Below are positions 62,517 through 64,000 of a stretch of 64,000 nucleotides of DNA, in pieces. Positions within the stretch are counted from its first letter, which is position 1. Every line of letters starts with the position of its first letter. A model generated the notes under the pieces. That model was given only the letters and a program-made list of their open reading frames with translations. It was not told the origin of the DNA and did no database searches. The position numbers and the translations under genes are program-made. The DNA comes from Physella acuta (taxonomy: Eukaryota; Mollusca; Gastropoda; Physidae): NCBI RefSeq assembly GCF_028476545.1, contig NW_026731783.1:1792001-1856000 (forward strand), read 5' to 3'.

Positions 62517-64000
62517 ATGTGTTGATACTTCTCTCATTCTTATGCTGGTTTATGAGCAACATCATGGTGACTTTTATTTAGAATCACATTAAAATGTACT
62601 TACCTGCTTCTATTTTTATGGGGTATGAACGTTTTCGAGTAAAGACGACAAGGCAGGAGTCGGCAACCTTTTGAGACGGAGGAGCCAAAAGTAATAATTA
62701 ACACAATTTCCAAGTTTTTAAAGAGCCAATAGTTATTCTTTTTTCAATATTATGGTATTTGAGTAGGATTAGGTAAATATATTTAAATTAAATGTATTTG
62801 AGTACAACATAATATTTATTCATGCAAAAAACATACACATGTTTTGCACATAATAAAAGAAAGTATTTTAGCTAGCTTCGCTATGATAATAAAATAAAAT
62901 TATATAACTATAGCACTACCCCTACCCAATTTAGAAACTAATAACTAAACAAATGTCACTCTAATCAAATTAATGCAAACTGACGAAAAAATATTCGAAA
63001 ACAAAATGTACACGGTGCTGGTCACATCACATTTGTGGGGCTGTGCCCAAGTAGCTGTCTGTATATGCTCTACTCCACCAGTTCTTAGTGAGAGCCCAAG
63101 TAGCTGTCTGTATACGCTCTACTCCACCAGTTCTTAGTGAGAGCCCAAGTAGCTGTCTGTATATGCTCTACTCCACCAGTTCTTAGTGAGAGCCCAAGTA
63201 GCTGTCTGTATATGCTCTACTCCACCAGTTCTTAGTGAGAGCCCAAGTAGCTGTCTGTATATGCTCTACTCGACCAGTTCTTAGTGAGAGCCCAAGTAGC
63301 TGTCTGTATATGCTCTACTCCACCAGTCCTTAGTGAGAGCCCAAGTAGCTGTCTGTATACGCTCTACTCGACCAGTCCTTAGTGAGAACCCAAGCAGATA
63401 TCTGTATATGCTCTACTCCACCAGTTCTTAGTGATTTCATATTGGTTCAAGTTGTTTTTTACAGTATACTATTTTTATGAGTGTACTGATTTTAGAACGT
63501 CTAATACGTGATACTTTGACTTTAGAACCTCTAATAGAAACATGTGTGATATTTTGACTTTAGATCATCTAATATAACAATGTGTGCTATTTTTACTGTG
63601 AGTGGGGTTGATTAGTAGTTGAGCAATAATTATTTTGTGTTTGGTAAATGTGTCTGTGTAAGATGTTTTACTTTGATTACCGTTATGCTTTCACGAGTGA
63701 ATATTCTGTCTAGCCTTTCTGAGCTATCGTATGTTCTGCTATAGTGTGTTGTTTAAGTGAAACAACATTTAGTTAATAAAATATCACTTAAGACCAACCA
63801 AATGTGATGAGGTAGCTCTGATTAACTTTAAAAATTACGCTAAATACAAAACTTATGTAAATTATTAATACTGCTAAAAATTATATGATACGGAGCAACA
63901 TTATATTTATTTAAAAGTCCTGCAAAAAACACATACGATGTGTTTTCTAAAGACGCAGTGCTGTAAACATATTATATAAAGATACTGAAGCGTATTTAGT
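62517..64000 (+). repeat. Long dispersed repeat, copy 2 (TRMT10A empty site)
   Basis: Uninterrupted paralogue of 19655-20817 plus 22405-22645, running off the window. The single acatttagttaata at 63765-63778 marks the unoccupied target. A degraded hAT start (GTCGGCAACCTTTTGAG) is at 62661. A 49-bp array of about eight units lies at 63051-63430. Confidence 0.9.
63051..63430. repeat. 49-bp minisatellite, ~8 units
   Basis: Same unit as 20190-20478 but with more copies. Units differ at t/c in gtatayg and gttctt/gtcctt. Confidence 0.9.

Overview
This is animal nuclear DNA: AT-rich, gene-poor, full of dispersed repeats, and without any operon or prokaryotic gene layout. The relics of animal genes (USP30, TRMT10A, MRPL15), tRNA-derived SINEs, Helitrons, hAT and Mutator-like elements, Tx1/L1-like LINE pieces, LTR fossils and abundant ctagatctag-type stretches fit a gastropod mollusc, most likely a freshwater pulmonate. 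That placement is an inference from memory of such genomes. I see no intact multi-exon host gene, rRNA gene or true tRNA gene.

Layout. 1-5.7 kb: repeat families and a TA microsatellite. 5.7-8.6 kb: a family-B repeat carrying an old, broken MRPL15 retrocopy (minus strand). 9.5-10.7 kb: a family-A repeat. 10.8-13.1 kb: an intronless, broken USP30 relic whose catalytic region contains 18 in-frame copies of a 75-bp unit. 14.3-19.6 kb: family A with a small Helitron, hAT MITEs, a 50-bp array and a solo-LTR-like fossil. 19.7-22.6 kb: a repeat split by a nearly whole TRMT10A retrocopy (minus strand). The unsplit paralogue at 62.5-64 kb gives the exact empty site. 23.8-28.3 kb: family B, SINE heads, minisatellites and an LTR fossil. 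29.7-35.2 kb: a LINE reverse-transcriptase piece, then a duplicated block holding a 1.67-kb Helitron and a hAT MITE. 35.2-35.9 kb: a fold-back Mutator-like element. 36.8-37.7 kb: a nearly perfect array of twenty 49-bp units. 40-43 kb: 25-bp and 44-bp arrays. 42.5-47.5 kb: family A interrupted by a 2.67-kb Helitron and a hAT element. 47.5-50.2 kb: LTR-like fossils around a coiled-coil plus Ser/Gln-rich reading frame. 51.2-54.3 kb: the second copy of the duplicated block, which lacks the Helitron and the hAT MITE but carries a SINE. 57.2-64 kb: LTR-like fossils, TA tracts, a 55-bp array and the second copy of the TRMT10A-split repeat.

The window is best read as stacked insertions. Because several repeat families are present more than once, filled and empty sites can be compared directly. 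This fixes the boundaries of a TRMT10A retrocopy (14-bp duplication, poly-A), three Helitrons (A|T targets), two hAT elements and a SINE. The most unusual item is the USP30 relic: tandem amplification has copied the segment bearing the third catalytic residue of a deubiquitinase 18 times in frame. Breaks described for host-gene relics may include homopolymer sequencing errors, which cannot be excluded from sequence alone.
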